From the NCBI GenBank assembly GCA_947495165.1, contig CANLXM010000001.1:868001-932000 (forward strand): a DNA stretch of 64,000 nucleotides, read 5' to 3'. The translations under genes and the position numbers were made by a program. This stretch comes from an uncultured Cellulomonadaceae bacterium. GTDB taxonomy: Bacteria > Actinomycetota > Actinomycetes > Actinomycetales > Cellulomonadaceae. Shown piece by piece: positions 9,006 to 16,428 of the stretch (positions within the stretch are counted from its first letter, which is position 1; every line of letters starts with the position of its first letter). The notes under the pieces are model-generated. The model ran no database searches, was not told the DNA's origin, and was given only the letters and a program-made list of their open reading frames with translations.

Positions 9006-10124
9006 TCAGAAGGTCAGCGGCAGGCGGCGGCCCGCGAGGCCGCGCGCCCCGGCGGTGAGCTGCCGGGCGACCTCGCGCAGCGCCTGGGCGGCAGGGGAGT
9101 CCGGCTGCGTGAGCACGACCGGCACGCCCGAGTCGCCGCCCTCGCGCAGCGACACGTCGAGCGGCACCTGACCGAGCACCGGCACGTCGATCCCGAGCTG
9201 CTGGCCCAGCGACGTGGCCACCCGCGCGCCGCCGCCGGACCCGAAGAGCTCGAGCCGGGAGCCGTCCGGCTGCTCGAGCCAGGACATGTTCTCGACGACG
9301 CCCGCCACACCCTGCCCCGTCTGGCGCGCGACCGACCCGGCGCGCTCGGCGACCTCCGCGGCGGCGGACTGCGGGGTCGTGACGACCACGATCTGCGAGC
9401 CGGGCAGCAGCTGGGCGACGGAGATCGCGATGTCCCCGGTCCCGGGCGGGAGGTCGAGCAGCAGGACGTCGAGGTCGCCCCAGAAGACGTCGCCCAGGAA
9501 CTGCTGGAGCGCCCGGTGCAGCATCGGGCCACGCCACACCACGGGCTGGCCGGGCGGGACGAACATGCCGATCGACACGACCTTCACGTCGTACGCCAGC
9601 GGCGGCAGGAGCATGTCGTCGACGCGCGTGGGCTGCCCCCCGACGCCGAGCATCGTCGGGATCGAGAACCCGTAGATGTCGGCGTCGACGACGCCGACCC
9701 GGAGGCCGTCCGCCGCCATCGCGACCGCGAGGTTCGCGGTGACCGACGACTTCCCGACGCCGCCCTTGCCGGAGGCGATCGCGAAGACCTTGGTCAGGGA
9801 GTCGGGCTGGGCGAACGGGATGACCGGGTCCCCGTCGCCGCCGCGGAGCTTCTTCTTCAGGTGCATGCGCTGCTCGGGGCTCATCACGCCCATCGCCACC
9901 GCGACCGAGGTGACGCCCGGAACCGCGCCAGCGACGGCGGTGACGTCGCGCTCGATCGTGCTCTTCAGCGGACACCCGGCCGTGGTGAGGTCGATGTGCA
10001 CGGTGACCGCGCCGCCGTCGGCGACCTCCACCTCACGGACCATCCCGAGCTCGGTGATGGGGCGGCGGATCTCGGGGTCGATCACCTGGTCGAGCGCGGC
10101 ACGGACGTCGTCGGGGGAGAGCAT
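9006..10124 (-). CDS. Mrp/NBP35-family P-loop ATPase (iron-sulfur carrier type)
   Basis: Cytosolic ParA/MinD-like ATPase of the Mrp family, thought to carry Fe-S clusters to apoproteins. The N-terminal MIP18/DUF59 domain (about 1-75) has QVIDPEIRRPITELGMV. The deviant Walker A SGKGGVGKSS lies near residues 118-127, followed by VVDADIYGFSIPTMLG and LLDLPPGTGD. The CxxC that binds the cluster in ApbC/Mrp is absent: the corresponding segment reads ENMSWLEQPDGSRLELFG. Start ATG 10124 is preferred to 10133 because a TAGGAT box lies 7 nt before it, and that box overlaps the upstream ATG. It converges on exonuclease III with an 18-nt gap. Confidence 0.9.
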   Translation of the reverse strand: MLSPDDVRAALDQVIDPEIRRPITELGMVREVEVADGGAVTVHIDLTTAGCPLKSTIERDVTAVAGAVPGVTSVAVAMGVMSPEQRMHLKKKLRGGDGDPVIPFAQPDSLTKVFAIASGKGGVGKSSVTANLAVAMAADGLRVGVVDADIYGFSIPTMLGVGGQPTRVDDMLLPPLAYDVKVVSIGMFVPPGQPVVWRGPMLHRALQQFLGDVFWGDLDVLLLDLPPGTGDIAISVAQLLPGSQIVVVTTPQSAAAEVAERAGSVARQTGQGVAGVVENMSWLEQPDGSRLELFGSGGGARVATSLGQQLGIDVPVLGQVPLDVSLREGGDSGVPVVLTQPDSPAAQALREVARQLTAGARGLAGRRLPLTF

Positions 10125-10131
10125 GAGGCCC

Positions 10132-10137
10132 ATCCTA
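10132..10137 (-). promoter_or_regulatory. Leaderless-type -10 box of the Mrp gene
   Basis: TAGGAT on the minus strand, 7 nt before ATG 10124. Transcription would start at or next to the A of the start codon. Confidence 0.45.
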
Positions 10138-10158
10138 GGTGCCGCCGGCGTGCGCCCC

Positions 10159-10695
10159 TCAGGCCCTCGGACCCTCTCCGGACCGCTCCGCGGCGACGTC
10201 GTCGTCCTCGTCCGCGGCCCGCATCTCCTCGAGGATCTCCTCGAGCAGGTTGCGGACCTCGGACCGCACGAAGTCTCGCGTCGCGACCTCCCCGAGCGCG
10301 ATGCGCAGGGCTGCCATCTCGCGCGCCAGGTACTCGGTGTCCGCGAGGTTGCGCTCGGCGCGCTGCCGGTCCTGCTCCGCCGCGACCCGGTCGCGGTCGG
10401 CCTGGCGGTTCTGGGCCAGCAGGATGAGCGGGGCCGAGTACGACGCCTGGAGCGAGAGCATGAGGGTCAGGGCCGTGAAGCCGAGCGCCGCGGAGTCGAA
10501 CCGCGCCTGGTCCGGCATGAGGGTGTTCCAGCCGATCCAGAGCGCGCAGAAGACCGTCAGGTACAGCAGGAACGTGGGCGTGCCCATGAACCGCGCGATG
10601 CCCTCCGAGATGGAGCCGAACTTGTCGGGCGCGAAGCGGGGACGGCGGAGGAAGGAGCGCTTCGGCGACTTCGGCTGGTCGAGGCGCTCAGGCAC
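10159..10695 (-). CDS. DUF1003 family membrane protein
   Basis: 178-residue protein with two transmembrane segments, about 41-60 (FLLYLTVFCALWIGWNTLM) and 66-92 (AALGFTALTLMLSLQAS), followed by the DUF1003 signature YSAPLILLAQNRQADRDR. The C-terminal half (about 95-178) is a charged, probably coiled-coil cytosolic region. The N terminus is basic. Biochemical function is unknown. The gene overlaps the end of the MgtE-N/CBS gene by 8 nt, so the two are likely translationally coupled; linkage of DUF1003 with MgtE-like proteins is, as I recall, common in actinobacteria and hints at a membrane or ion-related role. Confidence 0.85.
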   Translation of the reverse strand: MPERLDQPKSPKRSFLRRPRFAPDKFGSISEGIARFMGTPTFLLYLTVFCALWIGWNTLMPDQARFDSAALGFTALTLMLSLQASYSAPLILLAQNRQADRDRVAAEQDRQRAERNLADTEYLAREMAALRIALGEVATRDFVRSEVRNLLEEILEEMRAADEDDDVAAERSGEGPRA

Positions 10696-11974
10696 GGCGC
10701 ACCTTACCCAGGCTCAGCTCGTCGCCGTCGACATGGTCGGTCTCGCGCCAGTCGTCGGGGAGCATGTGGTCGAGCACGTCGTCCACGCTGACGGCGCCGA
10801 GCACGCGCCGCTGGGCGTCCAGGACCGGCAGGGCCAGCAGGTTGTACGTGGCGAGCAGGCGCGTGACCTGGCTCAGCGAGGCGTCGGCGTCGACGTGGTC
10901 GATCTCGTCGAGGACGGAGCCGAGCGGCTCGTGCGGCGGCTCGCGCAGCATCTTCTGGAAGTGGACGACGCCGAGGAACCGCCCCGTCGGGGTCTCGAGC
11001 GGCGGCCGCACGACGAACACCATCGACGCGAGCGCGGGCGGCAGGTCCTGGCGGCGGATGTGCGCCATCGCGGCGGCGATCGTGGTCTCGGGGCTCAGCA
11101 GCACCGGCTCGGTCGTCATCATGCCGCCAGCGGTGCGCTCGCCGTAGGACAGCAGGCGGCGCATGTCGCGGGCGTCGCCGGGCTCCATGAGCTCGAGCAG
11201 CTCCGTGGCCTGGGCCGACGGGAGCTCGTGCAGCAGGTCTGCGGCGTCGTCGGGCTGCATCGCCTCGAGGACGTCGGCGGCGCGACCGGTCTCGAGCGAG
11301 GACAGGATCGCGACCTGGTCGTCCTCGGGCAGCTCCTCGAGGACGTCGGCGAGGCGCTCGTTGTCGAGCGCCGAGGCCACCTCGACGCGGCGCGCGTCGG
11401 CGAGGTCGTGCAGGACGTCGGCGAGGTCCGCGGGCTTGAGGTCGTCGTACGCGGCGAGCATGAGCGCCGCGCCCTGCGCCTTGTCGCCCGTCGCGAGCGT
11501 GACGACCTCCTCGATGTCCACGAGCTCGCTCGGGCCGCGCCGCCGGATCCCGAGCGCGCCCTTCTGCGTGCCGGTGCGGCGCACGAACACCTTGGACACG
11601 AGCCAGTCGCCGTTGCGCTGCTGCTCGATCGCGACGTCCTCGACGATCGCGCCGCCCGAGCCGTCCTGGAGCGCGACCTGGCGGTCGAACAGCTCGCCGA
11701 CGACGAGGGTCTCGAGAGCCCGCTGCTCGAACCGGCGCATGTTCACCAGCCCGGTGCTGATGACCTGGCCACTGTCGATGCTGGTCACGCGCGTGAGGGG
11801 GAGGAAGACCCGACGGCGCCCGGGGACCTCGACGACCAGACCGACCGCGCGGGGTGCGCCCTTGGGCCGCAGGAGCACGACGACGTCGCGGACCCGGCCC
11901 ACCTGGTCGCCGAGAGGGTCGAAGACGGTGGTGCCGGCAAGCCGCGCGACGAAGACTCTGGTTCCCACGCTCAC
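10688..11974 (-). CDS. MgtE N-terminal and CBS domain protein, no transport domain
   Basis: 428-residue soluble protein resembling the cytosolic gating part of the MgtE magnesium channel. A PRC-barrel-like N terminus (about 1-90, GDQVGRVRDVVVLLRP) is followed by an MgtE_N superhelix (about 195-290, ADVLHDLADARRVEVASAL, LLELMEPGDARDMRRLL) and two CBS domains (about 290-425, MMTTEPVLLSPETTI, LGAVSVDDVLDHMLPDDW). The MgtE membrane domain is missing, so it cannot itself form the channel; it may sense Mg or nucleotides for a partner. GTG 11974 is chosen over 11992 because TACTCT lies 7 nt before it. It is likely in an operon with the DUF1003 gene. Confidence 0.85.
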   Translation of the reverse strand: MSVGTRVFVARLAGTTVFDPLGDQVGRVRDVVVLLRPKGAPRAVGLVVEVPGRRRVFLPLTRVTSIDSGQVISTGLVNMRRFEQRALETLVVGELFDRQVALQDGSGGAIVEDVAIEQQRNGDWLVSKVFVRRTGTQKGALGIRRRGPSELVDIEEVVTLATGDKAQGAALMLAAYDDLKPADLADVLHDLADARRVEVASALDNERLADVLEELPEDDQVAILSSLETGRAADVLEAMQPDDAADLLHELPSAQATELLELMEPGDARDMRRLLSYGERTAGGMMTTEPVLLSPETTIAAAMAHIRRQDLPPALASMVFVVRPPLETPTGRFLGVVHFQKMLREPPHEPLGSVLDEIDHVDADASLSQVTRLLATYNLLALPVLDAQRRVLGAVSVDDVLDHMLPDDWRETDHVDGDELSLGKVRRA

Positions 11975-11981
11975 GTTGCCA

Positions 11982-11987
11982 AGAGTA
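11982..11987 (-). promoter_or_regulatory. Leaderless-type -10 box of the MgtE-N/CBS gene
   Basis: TACTCT on the minus strand with a 7-nt gap to GTG 11974. It lies in the 95-nt divergent region shared with the membrane protein gene at 12070. Confidence 0.5.
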
Positions 11988-12069
11988 CGCACTGCCGCGA
12001 TCCGCGCGCGGGCAGCCCGCGGGGTGGGCGCTGCCCCCGCGCCGAGCCCGGGTGGGGCAGACTGGGAGG

Positions 12070-12789
12070 ATGAGCCAGCCGATGCCGAAGCCCGGACGCG
12101 TCCCCACGATGCCGACCCTCCCGCGGGGCGTCGAGATCGCCGCGTTCGGCGACTACGCGGGCGCGCAGCGGGCCGTCGACCACCTGTCCGACAAGGCGTT
12201 CACCGTCCAGCACCTGACGATCGTCGGGGAGGACCTGCGGATGGTCGAGCGCGTGACCGGTCGCCTGACGTGGGGGCGCGTCGGCGTCGCCGGGCTTGCG
12301 GGCGGTGCGTGGTTCGGGCTGTTCGTCGGGCTGGCGCTGTCGCTGCTCGGCGGGGTGGACAGCGGCGGCAGCATCGTCGCGGCCATCGCCATGGGCGCCG
12401 GGTTCGGCGCCATGTTCTCCCTGATCTCCTACTCGTTCTCGCGCGGCAAGCGCGACTTCACGTCGTCGAGCCAGATCGTCGCGGCCCGCTACGTCGTCCT
12501 GTGCGCGCCCGAGCACGCCGGCCAGGCGCGGCGGATCCTGGAGGAGGGGAACCTCCGCAGCACGGTCGGGCCGCGGCCGCCGACCGGGCAGGCGTCGGTG
12601 CCGCAGCCGGGCGGGCAGCCCACGCCGCCAGCGTCGTCGGCGCCGTCCGCGGGCGACGCGAGCGCCGGAGCCTCGCCCGACAGCGCGGCCGTGAGCCCGC
12701 CGCGCTCGCAGTACCTGACCGCCGACGGGCGGCCGCGCTACGGCGTGCGCACCGACCCGCCCGCGCCCGACGCCCCCGAGGGTCGCTGA
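12070..12789 (+). CDS. Two-helix membrane protein with general-stress-protein-like N terminus
   Basis: 239 residues. The N-terminal 70 or so resemble the general stress protein 17M fold (VEIAAFGDYAGAQRAVDHLSDK, FTVQHLTIVGEDLRMVE). Two hydrophobic Gly/Ala-rich segments follow (about 78-100 and 106-122), then a short basic stretch, FTSSSQIVAARYVVLC, and a Pro/Ala/Ser-rich disordered tail (about 170-239). The longer frame upstream is noise. ATG 12070 has CAGACT 6 nt before it and GGGAGG abutting it, which fits a leaderless start better than a ribosome site. It is divergent from the MgtE-N/CBS gene. The function is not known. Confidence 0.8.
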   Translation: MSQPMPKPGRVPTMPTLPRGVEIAAFGDYAGAQRAVDHLSDKAFTVQHLTIVGEDLRMVERVTGRLTWGRVGVAGLAGGAWFGLFVGLALSLLGGVDSGGSIVAAIAMGAGFGAMFSLISYSFSRGKRDFTSSSQIVAARYVVLCAPEHAGQARRILEEGNLRSTVGPRPPTGQASVPQPGGQPTPPASSAPSAGDASAGASPDSAAVSPPRSQYLTADGRPRYGVRTDPPAPDAPEGR

Positions 12790-12797
12790 GCGCGGAA

Positions 12798-12833
12798 CGC
12801 CGCGGCGGCCGGGACGTCCCGGCCGCCGCGGCG
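12798..12833. terminator. Perfect 36-bp palindrome between convergent genes
   Basis: CGCCGCGGCGGCCGGGAC (12798-12815) is followed immediately by its exact reverse complement (12816-12833). It sits between the stops of the membrane protein gene (12789) and the aminopeptidase gene (12847), as expected of a bidirectional terminator. Confidence 0.75.
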
Positions 12834-12846
12834 ACCTGCGGCCCGC

Positions 12847-14370
12847 TCAGCGCAGCGACGCCATCCAGGCCTCGACGTCGTCGGGGCGCCGGGGGAGCGC
12901 GGCGCTGAGGTTCTCGTTGCCGGCGTCGGTGATCAGGACGTCGTCCTCGATGCGCACCCCGATCCCGCGAAGCTCCGCGGGGATCGTCAGGTCGTCCGCC
13001 TTGAAGTAGAGGCCGGGCTCGATCGTGAAGACCATCCCGGGCTCGATCGTGGCGTCGAGGTACATCTCGCGGCGCGCCTGGGCGCAGTCGTGCACGTCGA
13101 TGCCCAGGTGGTGGGAGGTCCCGTGCACCATCCACCGGCGGTGCTGCTGGCCCTCGGGTGCGAGCGACTCCTCGGCCGTGCCCGGCAGCAGGCCCCACGA
13201 GGCGAGGCGGTTCGCGATGACCTCCATGGCCGCCGCGTGCACGTCGCGGAACTTGTTGCCCGGCACGGCGACCGCGAAGGCCGCGTCCGCGGCGTCGAGC
13301 ACGGCCTGGTAGACCTTCCGCTGGACCTCGGTGAACGTGCCGTCCACCGGGAGGGTGCGGGTGACGTCCGCCGTGTACAAGGACTCGACCTCGACGCCGG
13401 CGTCCAGCAGGAGCATCTCGCCCGGACGGACCTCGCCGTCGTTGCGGATCCAGTGCAGGGTGGTCGCGTGCTCGCCCGCGGCCGCGATCGTGTCGTAGCC
13501 GACCGTGTTGCCCTCGAGGCGAGCGTGCGCCTCGAACACCGTCTCGACCACGCGCTCGCCGCGCGTGTGGGCCACGGCGCGGCCGAGCGCGCGCACGACG
13601 TGCTCGAACCCCGCGATGCTCGCGTCCACCGCGGCGCGCATCTGCTCGATCTCGTACGCGTCCTTGATCAGCCGGAGCTCCGACACGGCCTCGGCGAGGG
13701 CCGCGTCGAGCTGCTCCTGAGCCACGAGGTCGGCCTGGGCCCGGATCTCGGCGACGATCGCGTCCACCGCGGCGTCCACGTCGTCGAGCAGCGCGATCCG
13801 CAGGCCGTCGGCGCCGACGTCCTTCGCGACGGCGTCGGCGAGGTCGTCCAGGTGTGCCGTCCGGATCCCCGTCAGCGCGGCGACGTCCTCGAGGCTCGGT
13901 CGGGCGCCGACCCAGAACTCCCCGTAGCGGGAGTCCGAGTAGAACTCGGTGCTGTCGCGCGGTGCGAGCGGGCGGAAGTAGAGCACGGCCTCGTGCCCTT
14001 CGCCCGGCAGCGGGTGGAGCACCAGGACGGCGTCGGGCTCCTGGTCGGTGCCCAGCCCCGTGAGGTGCGCGAACGCCGAGTGGGGGCGGAACCGGTAGTC
14101 GGTGTCGTTCGACCGGACCTTGAACGCGCCCGCAGGGATCACCAGGCGGGTGCCGGGAAAGCGCGCGCTCAGCGCCGAGCGGCGCACCGCCGTGTACGGG
14201 GCGAACGGCCCCGGCTCGGGGGGCTGCGCGACGCGCGGCGCCCAGCCCGAGGTGATGAACTCGCGGAACGCCGAGGAGTCGGGCCGCTGCGACCGGTTGT
14301 CGTTGCGCGCGGCGAGGGCCTGGGCCTCGTCCGACGTCGCCTCCGTGGTCGTCGCCTGCTCGTCGCTCAT
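12847..14370 (-). CDS. Xaa-Pro aminopeptidase (M24B metallopeptidase)
   Basis: Cytosolic dimetal pita-bread aminopeptidase that removes N-terminal residues preceding proline. 507 residues. The N-terminal creatinase-like domain (about 60-240) has GTRLVIPAGAFKVRSNDT and LTGLGTDQEPDAVLVL. The catalytic domain (about 250-500) carries the metal ligands in LLLDAGVEVESLYTADVTRTLP (two Asp), HGTSHHLGIDVHD (His), FTIEPGLYF (Glu) and IGVRIEDDVLI (Glu). The frame runs open far upstream, but ATG 14370 with GAGGAG 7 nt before it is clearly the start. It is divergent from the PHP gene. Confidence 0.93.
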   Translation of the reverse strand: MSDEQATTTEATSDEAQALAARNDNRSQRPDSSAFREFITSGWAPRVAQPPEPGPFAPYTAVRRSALSARFPGTRLVIPAGAFKVRSNDTDYRFRPHSAFAHLTGLGTDQEPDAVLVLHPLPGEGHEAVLYFRPLAPRDSTEFYSDSRYGEFWVGARPSLEDVAALTGIRTAHLDDLADAVAKDVGADGLRIALLDDVDAAVDAIVAEIRAQADLVAQEQLDAALAEAVSELRLIKDAYEIEQMRAAVDASIAGFEHVVRALGRAVAHTRGERVVETVFEAHARLEGNTVGYDTIAAAGEHATTLHWIRNDGEVRPGEMLLLDAGVEVESLYTADVTRTLPVDGTFTEVQRKVYQAVLDAADAAFAVAVPGNKFRDVHAAAMEVIANRLASWGLLPGTAEESLAPEGQQHRRWMVHGTSHHLGIDVHDCAQARREMYLDATIEPGMVFTIEPGLYFKADDLTIPAELRGIGVRIEDDVLITDAGNENLSAALPRRPDDVEAWMASLR

Positions 14371-14447
14371 CGAGGTGCTCCTCAGCCGTTCGTGGTGGAC
14401 CGTGATGCCTTCGATCTTCGCACGTCGTCGCAGCGGCACGGTGTTCG

Positions 14448-14453
14448 TAGAGT
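14448..14453 (+). promoter_or_regulatory. Leaderless-type -10 box of the PHP gene
   Basis: TAGAGT with a 7-nt gap to GTG 14461, in the 90-nt divergent region with the aminopeptidase gene. Confidence 0.5.
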
Positions 14454-14460
14454 GAGCGGT

Positions 14461-15303
14461 GTGCGCATCGACCTCCACACTCACTCGACGGCCTCCGACG
14501 GCACCGACGCGCCTGGCGACGTCGTGCGTGCGGCGGCCCGCGCAGGGCTCGACGTCGTCGCCCTGACCGACCACGACACGACCTCCGGCTGGGACGAGGC
14601 GGCGGCGGCGGCCCGCGAGACCGGGGTCGCGCTGGTGCGCGGCACCGAGATCTCCGCGCGCGCCGAGGACACCAGCGTGCACCTGTTGTCCTACCTGCAC
14701 GACCCGGCGGACCCCGCGCTCGTGGCCATGTTCGACCGGGTGTGCGCGGCGCGCGACGCCCGGGCCAGGCAGATGGTCGAGCGCCTCGCCGTCGACTTCC
14801 CGCTCACCTGGGACCAGGTGCTCGCGCAGACGGCCCCCGGCACCACGATCGGACGCCCGCACATCGCGGACGCGCTGGTCGCCGGGGGCCTCGCGAGCGA
14901 CCGTTCGGCGGCGTTCGCCCAGATGCTCAGCCCCGCCGCGCCCTACTACGTGCCGCACTACGCGCCGGACGCCGTCGACGTCGTCGTCGCGGTGCTCGCC
15001 GCGGGCGGGGTGCCGGTGTTCGCGCACCCGGGGGCCTCGGAGCGTGGACGGATCGTCTCGGATCGTGTCGTGCACGCGCTCGCGGAGGCCGGGCTGGCAG
15101 GCTTGGAGGTTGCGCACCGCGACAACGGCCCGGAGCAACGGCTCCGCCTCTCGCGCCTCGCGCACACGCTCGACCTGCTGGTCACGGGGTCGAGCGACTA
15201 CCACGGCTCGGGCAAGCACAACCAGCTTGGCGAGCACACGACGGCCAGCGACGTCTTCACGGAGATCGAGCGGCGAGGAAGGATCACTGTGGTGCGCGCA
15301 TGA
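14461..15303 (+). CDS. PHP-domain phosphoesterase
   Basis: 280-residue cytosolic metal-dependent phosphoesterase, similar in layout to YciV/RNase AM enzymes that act on nucleoside bisphosphates or RNA 5' ends. PHP motifs are visible in order: DLHTHSTASDGTD near the start, ALTDHDTTSGW, GTEIS, the central GRPHIADALV, FAHPG and the terminal SDYHGSGKHNQLG. The long frame upstream is an antisense shadow of the aminopeptidase gene. GTG 14461 follows a TAGAGT box. GTG 14452 is in frame but overlaps that box. It ends in an ATGA overlap with marC, implying coupling. The exact substrate cannot be told. Confidence 0.88.
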   Translation: MRIDLHTHSTASDGTDAPGDVVRAAARAGLDVVALTDHDTTSGWDEAAAAARETGVALVRGTEISARAEDTSVHLLSYLHDPADPALVAMFDRVCAARDARARQMVERLAVDFPLTWDQVLAQTAPGTTIGRPHIADALVAGGLASDRSAAFAQMLSPAAPYYVPHYAPDAVDVVVAVLAAGGVPVFAHPGASERGRIVSDRVVHALAEAGLAGLEVAHRDNGPEQRLRLSRLAHTLDLLVTGSSDYHGSGKHNQLGEHTTASDVFTEIERRGRITVVRA

Positions 15304-15920
15304 ACTTCGACGTTCGCCTCTTCACCGAGGTCGTCATCACACTGTTCGTGATCATGGACCCCCCGGGCACCGTCCCGATCTTCCTCGCGCTGACCGGCAC
15401 GATGACGCACAAGGAGCGTGCGCGTGCGGCGCTGCAGGCCGTGCTGGTCGCCGCCGGCGTGATCATCGCGTTCGCGCTGTTCGGCCAGCAGCTGCTCGAC
15501 TACATGCACATCTCGCTGCCCGCGCTCCAGGCGTCCGGCGGCCTGCTCCTGCTCCTCATCGCGCTCGAGCTGCTGACCGGGAAGATGGAGGAGCCCCAGC
15601 CCGGCAAGGTCGGCACCAACGTCGCCATGGTGCCGCTCGGGACCCCGCTGCTGGCCGGCCCGGGCGCGATCGTCGCGTCGATGCTGTTCGTGCAGCGTGT
15701 CGACGGCTCCGCGGGGGACTGGCTGGCGGTCACCGCCGGGTTCTTCGTCGTGTGCCTGTGCCTGTGGGGGGCGATGCGCTTCGCCGGGCTGATCCAGCGG
15801 GTGCTCGGCGAGACCGGCGTGCTGCTCGTCACGCGGATCGCCGGCCTGCTGCTCGCGGCGATCGCGGTCCAGCTGATGGCTGACGCTGTCACGGCGTTCT
15901 TCCATGCTGCGGCCGGCTGA
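15300..15920 (+). CDS. MarC family integral membrane protein
   Basis: 206-residue inner-membrane protein with about six helices and the MarC signature near the N terminus (TLFVIMDPPGTVPIFLALTG) and the mid-protein VPLGTPLLAGPGAI. The physiological substrate of MarC proteins is unknown; despite the name they do not confer multiple antibiotic resistance. The ATG overlaps the PHP gene stop (ATGA), so translation is likely coupled. The tail reads GLLLAAIAVQLMADAVTAFF. The family assignment is firm. Confidence 0.92.
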   Translation: MNFDVRLFTEVVITLFVIMDPPGTVPIFLALTGTMTHKERARAALQAVLVAAGVIIAFALFGQQLLDYMHISLPALQASGGLLLLLIALELLTGKMEEPQPGKVGTNVAMVPLGTPLLAGPGAIVASMLFVQRVDGSAGDWLAVTAGFFVVCLCLWGAMRFAGLIQRVLGETGVLLVTRIAGLLLAAIAVQLMADAVTAFFHAAAG

Positions 15921-15922
15921 CC

Positions 15923-15928
15923 TAGCAT
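15923..15928 (+). promoter_or_regulatory. Leaderless-type -10 box of the VOC gene
   Basis: TAGCAT with a 6-nt gap to ATG 15935. It lies between the marC stop and the VOC gene, so the latter can be expressed on its own. Confidence 0.55.
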
Positions 15929-15934
15929 CCCAGC

Positions 15935-16342
15935 ATGAGTGCGCCCACGCCCTACCTGCACCTGCCCGGCACCGCTCGTGCGGCGCTCACCTTCTACGGG
16001 CGCGTGTTCGGCTGTGAGGTCGAGCTGCACACGCTCGAGGAGTTCGGCCGGACGGACGGGCCACCGGACGCGATCGCGCACGGCCAGCTGGTCGGCGGTC
16101 CGGTGTCGCTCTACGTCGCCGATGCGGAGCCTGGGGACACGCCGCTCCTGCGCGGCGTGATGCTCGCGCTGCTCGGCACCGCGCCGAGCGGGACGCTGCG
16201 CGCCTGGTTCGCCGCGCTCGCCGAGCGCGGGGACGTGGTCGACGACCTCCAGCGTCGGCCCTGGGGCGCGTGGGACGGCCAGGTCGTCGATGCGTTCGGC
16301 GTGCACTGGCTGATCGGCTTCGAGGTCGACGCCGAGGCCTAG
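15935..16342 (+). CDS. VOC (glyoxalase/PhnB-like) superfamily protein
   Basis: 135-residue cytosolic protein of the vicinal-oxygen-chelate fold, closest in pattern to PhnB/YjdN-type proteins: YLHLPGTARAALTFYGRVFG, the His in IAHGQLVGGPVSLYVAD, and DDLQRRPWGAWDGQVVDAFGVHW at the C-terminal strand. Such proteins bind metal or small ligands, and no specific reaction can be assigned. No Shine-Dalgarno is seen, and the TAGCAT box suggests a leaderless message. Confidence 0.8.
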   Translation: MSAPTPYLHLPGTARAALTFYGRVFGCEVELHTLEEFGRTDGPPDAIAHGQLVGGPVSLYVADAEPGDTPLLRGVMLALLGTAPSGTLRAWFAALAERGDVVDDLQRRPWGAWDGQVVDAFGVHWLIGFEVDAEA

Positions 16343-16362
16343 CACGCAGGACGCCCGCCGGC

Positions 16363-16391
16363 CGTGGCCGACGGCGGGACTGTCGGCCACG
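16363..16391. terminator. Bidirectional hairpin between VOC and helicase genes
   Basis: CGTGGCCGAC (16363-16372) pairs exactly with GTCGGCCACG (16382-16391) around a 9-nt loop, in the 86-nt gap between convergent genes. Confidence 0.6.
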
Positions 16392-16428
16392 ATCGACGGG
16401 CGTCGACGGGCGTCGACGGCGGGGTAGT

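Noticed and set aside
10139-12073. A 644-codon plus-strand frame opposite the DUF1003 and MgtE-N/CBS genes
   Set aside because: It spans two clear minus-strand genes, has no domain motif, and its composition is that of an antisense frame.
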